A stretch of DNA of 64,000 nucleotides from positions 1-64,000 of the forward strand of contig JAHHIB010000022.1 of the NCBI GenBank assembly GCA_019359075.1, given 5' to 3'. The notes beneath the pieces are model-generated. The model had not been told where the DNA came from. It worked only from the letters and a program-made list of their open reading frames with translations, and did not search any database. The stretch's first letter is position 1. Each line of letters starts with the position of its first letter. This stretch comes from Kalymmatonema hyalinum WJT4-NPBG1. Its GTDB lineage: Bacteria; Cyanobacteriota; Cyanobacteriia; Cyanobacteriales; Nostocaceae. The position numbers were made by a program, and so were the translations under genes. Below, one piece after another: positions 35,822-44,641 of the stretch.

Positions 35822-36859
35822 TTAGGGTTGCACCATCACCTTAATCGCTTCCCTGCTGTCCATTGCTGCGTATCCAGAGGGAACGCCATTGAGGTCAACA
35901 GTGAGATCCAAGACGGGGGAAGAGTCCAGTTTACCTGCTACCACGTCGGTAAGTAGTTCGGGAATGTAGGCACGGGCTGGGGCAACTCCGCCGCGTAAGG
36001 CGATGTTTGAAAAGAACATCCGCCCCAAATTGATTGTCTCGCTACCGTGGGGTACTCCCACAAAGCCGATCGCCCCGCCAGGACGCGCAATTCCTATTGC
36101 TGTATCCATAGATGATTCGGTTCCGACGCATTCCAGCACCGACTCCACGCCGCCCTTGGTCATCTCTTGAACTTCGCTAATCGCCTGCTTATCTCTACTT
36201 GTCACCACATCGGTAGCCCCGAAGCGCCGCGCAATTTCTAAACGTTTTTCATGACGACCAAGGATGATGATGCGTTCTGCTCCCAACCGCTTCGCTGCCA
36301 GTACGCTGCACAGCCCAACAGCACCATCGCCAATGACCGCCGCTGTACCCCCTGGCTGCACTCCAGCAGAAACCGCCGCGTGATGGCCAGTTGACATGAC
36401 ATCGGTGAGAGGCAGAATTGCCTTGAGCATGGCATCATCACCCTCGACTGCGGGGGGTACTACAACCAGGGTGCCGTCAGCAAAGGGCGCACGTACGGCT
36501 TCTGCTTGCCCGCCGTCGTTGGATTCTCCGCCCCAAAAGTCACCTTGAACACAGGAAGTCTGTAACCCCTGACCGCAGAATTCGCAGGTGCCATCGGAAA
36601 AGGCGAAGGGGGCAAGGACGTAATCCCCTTTTTTAATATTACGGACATCGGAACCAACTTCCTCGACTATGCCCATCCACTCGTGACCTGTGCGCCACCC
36701 CGGTTTCCAATTCTCCAACCCTCGGTAAAACCACAAATCTGATCCGCAGATGCAAGCGTGGGTGATTCGGACAATTGCATCGGTGGGTTGCTGAATTTTT
36801 GGGTCAGGAACGTTCTCAACTCGCACGTCGCCAGGTCCGTGGTAAACGGTTGCTCGCAT
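35822..36859 (-). CDS. Zinc-dependent alcohol dehydrogenase
   Basis: A 345-residue MDR enzyme. Catalytic zinc: CICGSDLWFYR (~37) and GHEWMG (~60). A structural-zinc-like cysteine set, CEFCGQGLQTSC (~93-104), is partly altered (the usual four cysteines are reduced to three visible). NAD(P) fold: VIGDGAVGLCSVLAAK (~170-185). It resembles the threonine/glutathione-independent alcohol dehydrogenase subfamily often annotated as ADH of Pseudomonas-like type. It lies next to the kinase at 36977 on the same strand, about 120 bp apart. Substrate not predictable. Confidence 0.85.
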   Translation of the reverse strand: MRATVYHGPGDVRVENVPDPKIQQPTDAIVRITHACICGSDLWFYRGLENWKPGWRTGHEWMGIVEEVGSDVRNIKKGDYVLAPFAFSDGTCEFCGQGLQTSCVQGDFWGGESNDGGQAEAVRAPFADGTLVVVPPAVEGDDAMLKAILPLTDVMSTGHHAAVSAGVQPGGTAAVIGDGAVGLCSVLAAKRLGAERIIILGRHEKRLEIARRFGATDVVTSRDKQAISEVQEMTKGGVESVLECVGTESSMDTAIGIARPGGAIGFVGVPHGSETINLGRMFFSNIALRGGVAPARAYIPELLTDVVAGKLDSSPVLDLTVDLNGVPSGYAAMDSREAIKVMVQP

Positions 36860-36976
36860 TGTCTGAATCCTTAGGAATTATTTTTTGCACCAAATAATAA
36901 CGCTTCCTCGCTGAGCTGATATACACCTTCAGACCTAAGCCTGGCGCTTGATAAACTCTGACATAAAATCAGCAAA

Positions 36977-38377
36977 TTACGACAAATTCATCGGCAACCG
37001 CACCTGAAATCTGGTGTCCCCTGGCTGAGATAACAGCCGAATATCACCCTCATGCTGTCCCACAACAATCCGGTAGACAATATGCAAACCTAATCCAGTC
37101 CCCTCACCGACTCCTTTAGTTGTAAAAAATGGCTCGAAAATGTGAGACTGAACCTCTGGGGGAATTCCCGGACCATTGTCAGCAATTTCCACGAGTAAAA
37201 AGTCAGTTTCGCAATTGGTGCGAATCCAGATTTGACCACCTTGCCCGTTGACAGCATCGATCGCATTATCAATCAAATTCGTCCAGACTTGATTGAGTTC
37301 TCTGCCATAGGCACTGATAATCGGCACGTCACAGTCATACTCCCGCGTGACCACCACATTACTGTGCTTGAGCTTATGATTCAGAATTGTGAGAGTACTT
37401 TCTATACCATCGTGTACGTCTATTTCTTGAAGGGATGCCCGATCCATGTAGGAATAATCTTTGACGGCATCAACTAAGGTAGAAATTCGGGTTGTACAAT
37501 GCTCAAGTTCGTCTAACAAACCCCATTCTTGTAACGTTATTTCTGTCCAAGTCAGGACGTTACCAAGCAAGAATTCACCTACATTTTTCTTAACATTCTC
37601 CAGCCATTCGATATCAAGCCCTGCTGTAACTAACGTGGGAGCAAGTTTCCAACCATTGCCAACGTTGTGTGCTTCTAGCCATTGCGTCACTTCATCCTCG
37701 CGATCGCTTTGCGTTAATGGATCGAGTCTGGTTGCTGTTCTAGCAGTGGCGATCGCATCTTGCTGCAACTTGGCAACAAACGCTTTTTGGTCGCAGGTCA
37801 TTTCTTTTTGATTCAGCTTTACCGTCAATGGCTGCAACACCTGCCTAGTTTGGCGTAATTGTCCCACGGCTCTGCGACATGCGGAAGCCGGGTTATTCAA
37901 CTCGTGTGCCAGACCTGCTGCTAAAGTGCCTAATGCTACCAGTTTTTCTCTGTGCTGTGATATCGTCTGTACCGCTTGCAACCGTTCTGCCATTGTGCGG
38001 AGAATTTCGGTCATGACGCAAGTACAACTCGAAAGCATTTCCCAAAACACCTGGTTTGGCAATTCCAGAATATGGCTACGAGTCACAGCACGACCAGTAG
38101 CCCAGAAATGTGTCTGACCCATTAACACAGGCAATTCACCAAACAGCGTTTTTGGTTCGTACATCGCCAACAAAATCTCTTGATTGCCAACTTTCTGCGT
38201 AATCCGAACTTGACCTTCTAGGAGTACAAAAACATGCTCGGCAGGCTCACCTTCATGGCGATGAATTTCTCCAGGTTCTCGCCATACCTCGACACCTTGA
38301 TCAAGTAGCCATTGCAACTGTTTGTCTGATAACTTAGAGAAGAGAGGAACTTGCCGTAAAGTTTCGATATTAAGCAT
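36977..38377 (-). CDS. cNMP-binding-domain histidine kinase A
   Basis: 466 residues. N-terminal cyclic-nucleotide-binding fold (~1-125: VPLFSKLSDKQLQWLLDQG, FVLLEGQVRI, LFGELPVLMG), then a dimerisation/phosphoacceptor helix with LAAGLAHELNNPASA (~152), and an HATPase domain (DNAIDAVNG, ADNGPGIPP, GEGTGLGLHIVYRI, ~345-460). No transmembrane segment and no receiver. Kinases of this form are often found with response regulator-thioredoxin reductase fusions, one of which is at 42405. A paralogue at 39363-40766 has the same layout. Confidence 0.9.
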   Translation of the reverse strand: MLNIETLRQVPLFSKLSDKQLQWLLDQGVEVWREPGEIHRHEGEPAEHVFVLLEGQVRITQKVGNQEILLAMYEPKTLFGELPVLMGQTHFWATGRAVTRSHILELPNQVFWEMLSSCTCVMTEILRTMAERLQAVQTISQHREKLVALGTLAAGLAHELNNPASACRRAVGQLRQTRQVLQPLTVKLNQKEMTCDQKAFVAKLQQDAIATARTATRLDPLTQSDREDEVTQWLEAHNVGNGWKLAPTLVTAGLDIEWLENVKKNVGEFLLGNVLTWTEITLQEWGLLDELEHCTTRISTLVDAVKDYSYMDRASLQEIDVHDGIESTLTILNHKLKHSNVVVTREYDCDVPIISAYGRELNQVWTNLIDNAIDAVNGQGGQIWIRTNCETDFLLVEIADNGPGIPPEVQSHIFEPFFTTKGVGEGTGLGLHIVYRIVVGQHEGDIRLLSQPGDTRFQVRLPMNLS

Positions 38378-38390
38378 GATGACACCTTGA

Positions 38391-38773
38391 GTTTATCGAA
38401 AATTTTGGGTCTAAAACCCCGTCCTTTTAGGACGGCTTTACTGATACAATCAAAGACGTCACTGACCCACCCGCGACGATGGAGACATAAACCCTAACAC
38501 CAAAGTTTGCAAGTATTGCAACGGGGAAGAAAAATCGGTAGACCGGGAAAAGAGAATGGGGCAATGGGAAACATCCCTTGAATCAACAAAACGCATAAGA
38601 ATTCCTTTTTTTTGGATTTCGATACATATGGCGGTGGGACACACCGTTATAGTCTGTGGAGCGAACATCTCTACCAAATCCCTCAAGGGTAGAGGCAGTT
38701 GCTATGAAGCAGAAACCCAAGTCGTAAGTCTTGAGAATCACCGTCCCATAAGCCGACGCTGAGGATGTCAAAG
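38391..38773 (+). mobile_element. IS200/IS605-type (TnpB) relic
   Basis: The left part (38391-38441) is TTTATCGAAAATTTTGGGTC plus a hairpin (CCGTCCTTTTAGGACGG), matched almost base for base at 44107-44154. Near the right side, a plus-strand frame (about 38628-38762) reads MAVGHTVIVCGANI..., the C-terminal tail of a TnpB protein, then ends close to GAGGATGTCAAAG, similar to the right ends of this class. The middle is deleted. The right end abuts the GUN4 gene. Confidence 0.65.
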
Positions 38774-39229
38774 CCTACACTCTTCAATTCTCGACACAAG
38801 AAAAGGACCAAACCACCACCCCCACCCCACTGGGAAACGCGCAAACCGTCCCGGTAGGTGACCAATTGGGGCATTGATATTGAAAGTGAGGTCTGAAAAG
38901 TTCAACCAAATGCCTTCTTGACGCCATCCAACGAGATCCCCCCACTTCTCGGAGTCTTTTCCAACTTCATCATAAATACGCTTTTGCACACTAAAGCCGA
39001 AACGCCCTTTTGAGTATTCCATCCAAAGCTGATCAATTGTGCGAAGGTCTGTGCAGGGGAATTTGCTAAGGGATTCGCTATCTAGCCAGCCTTGAATTTC
39101 CCGACTGGCAACTTTAAGCATGAGCGCTCCCGTTTCCTCATCAGCTTCTTTCCACTTGCTAGCTTCCAATAGGTCACGCAGTCGGGTATAGTCCGCACCA
39201 ACATCAGATAATAGTTCCACTTCGGACAC
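38768..39229 (-). CDS. GUN4 domain protein
   Basis: A 153-residue single-domain GUN4 protein, which binds protoporphyrin and Mg-protoporphyrin in the family. Characteristic text: DYTRLRDLLEASKWKEADEE, GRFGFSVQKRIYDEVGKDSE, KWGDLVGWR, and NINAPIGHLPGRF. The C-terminal segment is rather short, and its stop codon lies within the right end of the adjacent TnpB relic, so the natural end may have been altered. Located between two cNMP-domain kinases, an uncommon position. Whether it still acts in chlorophyll synthesis or as a signalling adaptor is open. Confidence 0.85.
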   Translation of the reverse strand: MSEVELLSDVGADYTRLRDLLEASKWKEADEETGALMLKVASREIQGWLDSESLSKFPCTDLRTIDQLWMEYSKGRFGFSVQKRIYDEVGKDSEKWGDLVGWRQEGIWLNFSDLTFNINAPIGHLPGRFARFPVGWGWWFGPFLVSRIEECRL

Positions 39230-39362
39230 CCGCTCCTCCTAAATCCCAAAATTTTCAGCACTATGAGTAAATATTAAACCTTGGCTGTACTAGCAATAGA
39301 AATCCTAAAATTAGAATTGGAAAATCTCAGCCATAGCTTCCATCCAATCAGGCGTGAAAATT

Positions 39363-40766
39363 CTACTCACAAACCTTTTGACACGAATTTACACCTTGAA
39401 TAGGCAAATTCACTCGAAAGCGCGTATCACCAGGTTTAGATTCAAACCGAATATCACCGTGATGTTTGTTAACAATAATGCGATAGGCAATTTCCAAACC
39501 CAAGCCAGTGCCTTTCCCTACTCCTTTAGTTGTAAAAAATGGTTCAAAAATCCGAGATTGAATTGCTGGTGGAATACCTACCCCAGTATCCCCAATTTCG
39601 ATAATCAGACAATTATTTTCTCTATAAGTACGAATCGTCAAATCACCTTTGCCATTCATTGCATCTATGCCATTGTCAATTAAATTTGTCCACACTTGGT
39701 TAAGTTCACTGGCGTAAGCACAAATTTTTGGTAGAGTGCGGTCATACTCACGCTTAACGATGACTCCCTTTTTAAGGCGATGCTGCAGAATGAGCAAAGT
39801 ATTTTCAATTCCCTCATGCACATCTATTTCTTGCAGAGGGGCTTGATCCATATAGGAATAGCCTTTAATTGCTTTCACCAACTCAGAAATACGGACGGTA
39901 CTTTGCTCAATTTCGTGGATAAGCCCGAAGGATGAAAGTGTTGCTTCTAGCCACGTAAGGACATGACTCACACAGTCAACGGGGATGTTGTCAGCAAGAG
40001 TATCAAGCTTTTCAGTATTTAGTCCAGCGTTCACCAATGTGGGGGCAAGTTTCCAACTATTACTAATATCATGGTCTTCTAACCAGTCTGTCACTTCGTC
40101 TTCTTGATCGCTACAGGTAATAGGGTCGAGTTTGGACGAGTGACAAGCGTGTTGTGTTGCTTGATGTTGAATCTCTGTAATGAATTTTAGTTGCTCTTTG
40201 GAAAGCAAATTGAGCTGTAAAGCCTGAGTTTGTAAGTTTTGAAAATTCTCGCGCAACTGGGAAGCCGCCCGTCGCGCCGCCGCCCCTGGATTATTCAATT
40301 CGTGTGCCAAACCTGCTGACATTTTACCTAGCGCTGCCATCTTCTCTTGCTGCCGCATTTGCGCTTCCACGTCTTTGGTTCGTCCTGCCATTGCGCTGAG
40401 AATGACTTCAGCAATAGGCGAACATTCAGTGAGGATATGTCTAAATGTTTCAACGTCGATTTGCAAAACGCGGCTGGGTGCGATCGCATGCCCTGAGGCG
40501 ATCGCACCCGTACCTGTCAGCATTGAAAGTTCGCCCATGAATTCACCACACCGATGAACAGCCAGCACTTTTGTTTCAGCGCCAACTTGCTTAGTGATTT
40601 CAATTTCGCCTTCTAAGACAACAAAAAAGTGATATTTTGAGTCGCCTTCACTAAACAGCACATCGCCCGCATTCAGTTGTATTTCTTTACCAAACTGCTT
40701 CATCTCCTCCAAAGCATCATCTGGTAATTTAGGAAACAGCGTCACTTGATTTGAGTCGTGTAGCAT
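39363..40766 (-). CDS. cNMP-binding-domain histidine kinase B
   Basis: 467 residues, same layout as the gene at 36977: cNMP-like N-domain (VTLFPKLPDDALEEMKQFGK, FFVVLEGEIEI, FMGELSMLTG), phosphoacceptor LGKMSAGLAHELNNPGAA (~148-165), and HATPase (GDTGVGIPP, GKGTGLGLEIAYRI). Identity to the paralogue is clear across most of the length. Unlike typical CRP domains, no obvious cNMP-pocket Arg-Thr pair is seen, so the domain may sense something else or be structural. Part of the redox-signalling neighbourhood. Confidence 0.9.
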   Translation of the reverse strand: MLHDSNQVTLFPKLPDDALEEMKQFGKEIQLNAGDVLFSEGDSKYHFFVVLEGEIEITKQVGAETKVLAVHRCGEFMGELSMLTGTGAIASGHAIAPSRVLQIDVETFRHILTECSPIAEVILSAMAGRTKDVEAQMRQQEKMAALGKMSAGLAHELNNPGAAARRAASQLRENFQNLQTQALQLNLLSKEQLKFITEIQHQATQHACHSSKLDPITCSDQEDEVTDWLEDHDISNSWKLAPTLVNAGLNTEKLDTLADNIPVDCVSHVLTWLEATLSSFGLIHEIEQSTVRISELVKAIKGYSYMDQAPLQEIDVHEGIENTLLILQHRLKKGVIVKREYDRTLPKICAYASELNQVWTNLIDNGIDAMNGKGDLTIRTYRENNCLIIEIGDTGVGIPPAIQSRIFEPFFTTKGVGKGTGLGLEIAYRIIVNKHHGDIRFESKPGDTRFRVNLPIQGVNSCQKVCE

Positions 40767-40805
40767 GGCAACTCCTTATATGAAATAATATTAAATAATT
40801 GTTAC

Positions 40806-41192
40806 CTACCATAACCGTTCAATAGGATAGGCATCAAAAGCTGAATCAACACTTAAAATAGGTATTTTTTCTACGAGAGACTGTGCAATTAAAAGTCTGT
40901 CAAATGGGTCACGATGGTGAAAAGGTAGAGTAGCAACAACAGCAAGGTGGTTTATTTTGATGTCTAGTAAATTGAAGTCATTAAGACTGAGTTGCTGCTT
41001 GATAAACACCTCAAATGGCAGATAAAAACTCAGCTTGCCTATGCTTTGTTTAATTGCCATCTCCCACACACTAGCAGTACTAAGCAGAATTTTGTTATCT
41101 TGATCGTCAATTAACGCTCGTACTGTAGCACTAAGTTTCTGAATGTCCAGAATGTACCAAATAAAGATATGAGTGTCTATCAACAGCCTCAT
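40806..41192 (-). CDS. PIN-domain toxin (VapC type)
   Basis: 128 residues. PIN acidic residues lie in LLIDTHIFIWYI (D6), STASVWEMAIKQ (E43) and HHRDPFDRLLIAQ (D95 and D99). VapC proteins are RNases that cut specific tRNA or rRNA; no target is predictable. It overlaps the antitoxin gene by one base (TAATG), so they form a coupled pair. Length and motifs are complete, so it is probably functional. Confidence 0.9.
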   Translation of the reverse strand: MRLLIDTHIFIWYILDIQKLSATVRALIDDQDNKILLSTASVWEMAIKQSIGKLSFYLPFEVFIKQQLSLNDFNLLDIKINHLAVVATLPFHHRDPFDRLLIAQSLVEKIPILSVDSAFDAYPIERLW

Positions 41193-41413
41193 TACATATA
41201 GTCCTTGAAATCTTCTAACGGTTCGTCGAAATCATCGGATATTGTAATCAAGCCTTTAGCACTCCCAGCACGGCGACGCTTCACTGACGATATAGGAGTT
41301 AATTTGACAACAGGTTGATTGTCTTTTGTAATCACGATTTCTTCGCCACTCATGGCGGCTTCAATTAATTCAGGCAAACTTTTACATGCTTCAGCGAGAG
41401 TTATTTCTTGCAT
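41192..41413 (-). CDS. Phd/YefM-type antitoxin
   Basis: 73 residues beginning MQEITLAEACKSLPELIEAA, then GEEIVITKDNQPVVKL, the Phd/YefM fold. The C-terminal part (about 50-73) is acidic, as expected for toxin binding. It is upstream of, and overlaps, the VapC gene. Probable autorepressor of the pair. Confidence 0.9.
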   Translation of the reverse strand: MQEITLAEACKSLPELIEAAMSGEEIVITKDNQPVVKLTPISSVKRRRAGSAKGLITISDDFDEPLEDFKDYM

Positions 41414-41487
41414 GGCTGTTACCTCTTTGTTCCTAATTCATACTTACATCAAAAATTGGTTGTTTGATGCAAAAACCTCAGTTTAGT

Positions 41488-42090
41488 TTATCCAACTGGG
41501 AGATGATTTCCTGAAGTAAAAGACGACATACACTCATATCGATACTCGTGGCTGACACATCCCTTAAAAAAGTCCGCGTTTTCCTTTGTGGACACGCGCT
41601 TAAATCCAAGTGATTTAATGAGTTCAATGGACGCGACGTTACGAGTGTCTATCTCGGCTGCCACAAGGTTGACTTGATAGTCGTTGAAAAGATGATTTAG
41701 CAGTTGTAAACATCCTTCTTTTGCATAACCTTGTCGCCAGAATGATGGGAAAATCATGTAGGCGATTGGCTTTGCCACTGCCCCTTGGGCAATCGCCGCT
41801 GTCCGGTTGGCATATACTGTTGCTTCCAATGTTCCAATATATCTTCCAGCGCGAAGACTCACAGCCCAATTCAGCCATGCTTGTTGCCCGTTAGGAGAAA
41901 GTCTTGAAGATAGCGCACGGTATCGAGCCTCCAAAACCTGCAATGATATAGGAGGCTCCTGTGGGATAAACTGATAAAGCCTTTCATCCTGCAATTCCCT
42001 GTAGATATGTACTGCATGAGATGCCACCAGTGGCTCAAGCAACAGCCGTGAAGTCTCAAGTGTTGTTTCAGGTGCAATCAGTTGCATCAT
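41488..42090 (-). CDS. GNAT family acetyltransferase with in-frame dispersed repeat
   Basis: I choose ATG 42090 (MMQLIAPE), giving 200 residues; a frame-matched ATG at 42114 lies in duplicated spacer. GNAT features: LETSRLLLEPL (~7-17), WAVSLRAGRYIGTLEATVYA, YMIFPSFWRQGYAKEGCLQLL (acetyl-CoA loop), ASIELIKSLGF. A 36-bp piece of a dispersed repeat (41762-41797) is inserted in frame, adding about nine residues (QGAVAKPIA) before the YMIFP strand. The insertion precedes the acetyl-CoA loop and may or may not be tolerated. Substrate unknown. Confidence 0.85.
   Translation of the reverse strand: MMQLIAPETTLETSRLLLEPLVASHAVHIYRELQDERLYQFIPQEPPISLQVLEARYRALSSRLSPNGQQAWLNWAVSLRAGRYIGTLEATVYANRTAAIAQGAVAKPIAYMIFPSFWRQGYAKEGCLQLLNHLFNDYQVNLVAAEIDTRNVASIELIKSLGFKRVSTKENADFFKGCVSHEYRYECMSSFTSGNHLPVG
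41762..41797 (-). repeat. Dispersed repeat inside the GNAT gene
   Basis: GCGATTGGCTTTGCCACTGC and CCCTTGGGCAATCGCC, the same core as the copies at about 17399-17456 and 17569-17603. Its length is a multiple of three relative to the disrupted codon, so the reading frame is kept. Confidence 0.85.
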
Positions 42091-42119
42091 TATAATACTG
42101 TTGTTATGAGGCATTAATG

Positions 42120-42215
42120 TTATGAGGCATTAATGATAATTTCTTCGCCATTGATTAGTGCCTCGATTAATTCAGGCAATTGTTTAGATGCTTCAGCGAG
42201 AGTTATTTGCTGCAT
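42120..42215 (-). pseudogene. Phd antitoxin remnant
   Basis: ATG 42215 reads MQQITLAEASKQLPELIEAL, INGEEIII and stops after 31 codons. This is the N-terminal half of a Phd protein closely related to the antitoxin at 41192-41413. A 17-bp duplication of TGTTATGAGGCATTAA lies at its end, next to the GNAT start. It lacks the toxin-binding C-terminus. Confidence 0.75.
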
Positions 42216-42404
42216 GGCTGTCACCTTTGAGTGCTAAATCAATGTTGACATCAAATCCAAGAGATTCCCCGCATTAAGGTTTTCAGTTCATTGCAATACA
42301 CCGCGCTTGTAGAGGCACTAAGCTTTGCTGTGCCCCTACGATGTGGTAAATGCAACGCCAGAGTTGCTGCATCTGGCAGACAACTTGTGAACTCATTTTA
42401 AGTA

Positions 42405-44069
42405 TCACAACACGTTGCTGAGGTATCGATGGACAAACTGAACGCAAATTGAACCCTCACCAACGCCAGAAGCAACTCGCTTCACGGAACCATGACGCAC
42501 ATCACCCACAGCGAAAACGCCGGGGATGTTTGTTTCTAGTAAAAAAGGGTCGCGTTCTAGCGTCCATCCCTTGATGCGTTGTCCATCTTTTGGCAAATCG
42601 GGACCTGTTATGATGTAGCCGCGTTCGTCTCGTTCCACAACACCATCTAGCCATTCAGTACGGGGAACTGCGCCAATAAAAATAAACAGAGATGTTGCAG
42701 GAACGGTTTGCGTTTCACCTGTTAAAGAATTGTGAATAGTAAGTGCTTCTAAACTTGTTTCTCCTTTTGCCTCTATCACACTGCTATGTGTCTTGACAGT
42801 GATATTTGGTGTTTCTGCAATTTGCTCAATCAGATACTGGGACATACTCTTAGTTAGGGAGTCGCCACGCACCAACATCGTGACTGTGTGGGCGTATCTC
42901 GAAAAGTACATTGCAGCTTGTCCGGCTGAGTTTGCCCCACCAATGATATAAACTTCTTCACCTTGGCAACTCATCGCTTCTGCCTGTGCGGCACCATAGT
43001 AGACCCCAGCACCTGTCAGCCGATCAAGTCCAGCCACATCCAGCCGCCGCCACGACACACCCAGCGCCAATATCATCGCGTGGCAACTGATTTCGCTACT
43101 GTCTCCCAGTTGCACAATTCGATACTGGTCTTCTAAGCGGATACCCGTAACTTCTTGTGGGGTGAGAATTTCAACGCCAAACCGTCTTGCTTGAGTCACA
43201 GCACGCCGTGCCAAATCGCCACCACTCAAACCTGTGGGAAAACCAAGGTAATTTTCAATACGTGAGCTTGTCCCAGCTTGCCCTCCTGGGGCTTCACGTT
43301 CAATCATCACCGTGCGTAGCCCTTCTGATGCGCCATACACCGCAGCGGCTAAACCACCAGGACCGCCACCAACGATAATCAAATCATAAAACGGTTTTTC
43401 TGCTTGAGTTTGCAGCCCAATTTTCTCAGCAATTTGCAGGTTGGTTGGCTGGATGAGATGGGAACCGTCAGCAAAGAGGACGACGGGCAGGTTTACTTTA
43501 TCACCGCTAGCATATTCTGTGAGTTTTTGTCCTTCTTCTGATAATTCAATATCCATCCACTGGTAAGGCACTTGATTTCGCGCTAGGAAATCTTTAGCCT
43601 GATGGGAATGGGGCGACCAGCGGTTACCGATGACGCGAATCCCTTCAAATGGTGGGTGGAAGTTTGCTTGCCAGTCTTCGAGTAAATCGTCCAGTACTGG
43701 ATACAAGCGTTCTTCTGGTGGATCCCACGGCTTCATCAAATAGTAATCAATTTTTGTGGAGTTGATGGCGCGGATGGCGGCATCGGTATCTGCGTAAGCG
43801 GTGAGTAAAGCACGTTTCGCATCCGGGAACATTGATATGGCTTGTTCCAAAAACTCCACACCGGACATTTGCGGCATCCGTTGATCGACAAGGAACAGCG
43901 ACACTGCCTGATTACGAAGTTTGAGTTGTTCCAAGGCTTCCAATGCACTCGCACCAGAATCAGCGCGGATAATTCGGAAGCGATCGCCATATTCTTGCCG
44001 TAGATCCCGCGCCACGGCTTGCAAAACTTCTGGGTCATCGTCAACCGTTATGATTACAGGTTTAGCCAT
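42405..44069 (-). CDS. Response regulator fused to thioredoxin-reductase-like flavoprotein
   Basis: 554 residues. Receiver domain (~1-130: VIITVDDDPEVLQAV, phospho-Asp in LFLVDQRMPQMSG ~61). A glutaredoxin-like segment without a CxxC (~140-205: VIGNRWSPHSHQAKDFL) follows. Then FAD/NAD(P) oxidoreductase: DLIIVGGGPGGLAAAVYGAS (~220), GGANSAGQAAMYFSR (~365), NIPGVFAVGDVRHGS (~510). The dithiol CxxC of true thioredoxin reductases is absent (the region reads VYYGAAQAEAMSCQGE), so it is not a standard enzyme of that type. The phosphoryl donor is probably one of the two cNMP-domain kinases. Confidence 0.9.
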   Translation of the reverse strand: MAKPVIITVDDDPEVLQAVARDLRQEYGDRFRIIRADSGASALEALEQLKLRNQAVSLFLVDQRMPQMSGVEFLEQAISMFPDAKRALLTAYADTDAAIRAINSTKIDYYLMKPWDPPEERLYPVLDDLLEDWQANFHPPFEGIRVIGNRWSPHSHQAKDFLARNQVPYQWMDIELSEEGQKLTEYASGDKVNLPVVLFADGSHLIQPTNLQIAEKIGLQTQAEKPFYDLIIVGGGPGGLAAAVYGASEGLRTVMIEREAPGGQAGTSSRIENYLGFPTGLSGGDLARRAVTQARRFGVEILTPQEVTGIRLEDQYRIVQLGDSSEISCHAMILALGVSWRRLDVAGLDRLTGAGVYYGAAQAEAMSCQGEEVYIIGGANSAGQAAMYFSRYAHTVTMLVRGDSLTKSMSQYLIEQIAETPNITVKTHSSVIEAKGETSLEALTIHNSLTGETQTVPATSLFIFIGAVPRTEWLDGVVERDERGYIITGPDLPKDGQRIKGWTLERDPFLLETNIPGVFAVGDVRHGSVKRVASGVGEGSICVQFVHRYLSNVL

Positions 44070-44106
44070 AGCGCTTCGGTGACCTCCCTTGTTTAATTGC
44101 TGGTTT

Positions 44107-44638
44107 TTTATCGAAAAAACTGGGTTTAAAACCCCGTCCTAAAAGGACGGCTTTGCGCGGTAAAATATGTACACCGAACAACCAACGGATACCTTGAGAG
44201 TGAAAATCAGACACGAGTCGGGACCTCCAAACGGTATAAACTGGTCTGAACCTTGACAACTGAAGTTAGGGGGTTCCAACTAGAAATTGTTGCTTGAAGA
44301 GCAGCTTCTGTAGTTGGGTAAAAACTTTACAGTACTTAGGGAGAAAGCTTCCAGCAATTGGTAGCTCTTTACCGATGGGCAGTCGGGAATCGAAAGCGCC
44401 TGGGCAATCAGAGCGTCGGGGATGTGTGGGTAACTGCATGTCTAGATAGTGGGTGAAAAACCGGAAACGGTGAGTCCAGTCCTGTTGGCGCAGCCTGCCC
44501 GCAGGGCTTAGGCGGGTCTCCCGCCGTAGGGAACTGGCGAACCCGAAGGGAAACAACCAGGAAATCTAAATCGTGTTAGCGAAGCGGGGCGTTAGCCCGG
44601 TTTAGAAGCTTCGCCCTTCTAGGGCGGAGTCATGTCAC
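44107..44638. mobile_element. IS200/IS605-type non-autonomous relic
   Basis: Left end TTTATCGAAAAAACTGGGTT with a hairpin CCGTCCTAAAAGGACGG matches 38391-38441. The right end has a hairpin CGCCCTTCTAGGGCG (44612-44626) followed by GAGTCATGTCAC, in the style of TnpB-element right ends. The interior has no transposase, and a copy of the GC-rich repeat (44485-44550) has been inserted into it. Confidence 0.6.
44482..44550. repeat. Dispersed GC-rich palindromic repeat, copy 4
   Basis: CTGTTGGCGCAGCCTGCCCG, GGTCTCCCGCCGTAGGGAAC, TGGCGAACCCGAAGGG. Nested in the TnpB-type relic. Confidence 0.6.
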
Positions 44639-44641
44639 ATA

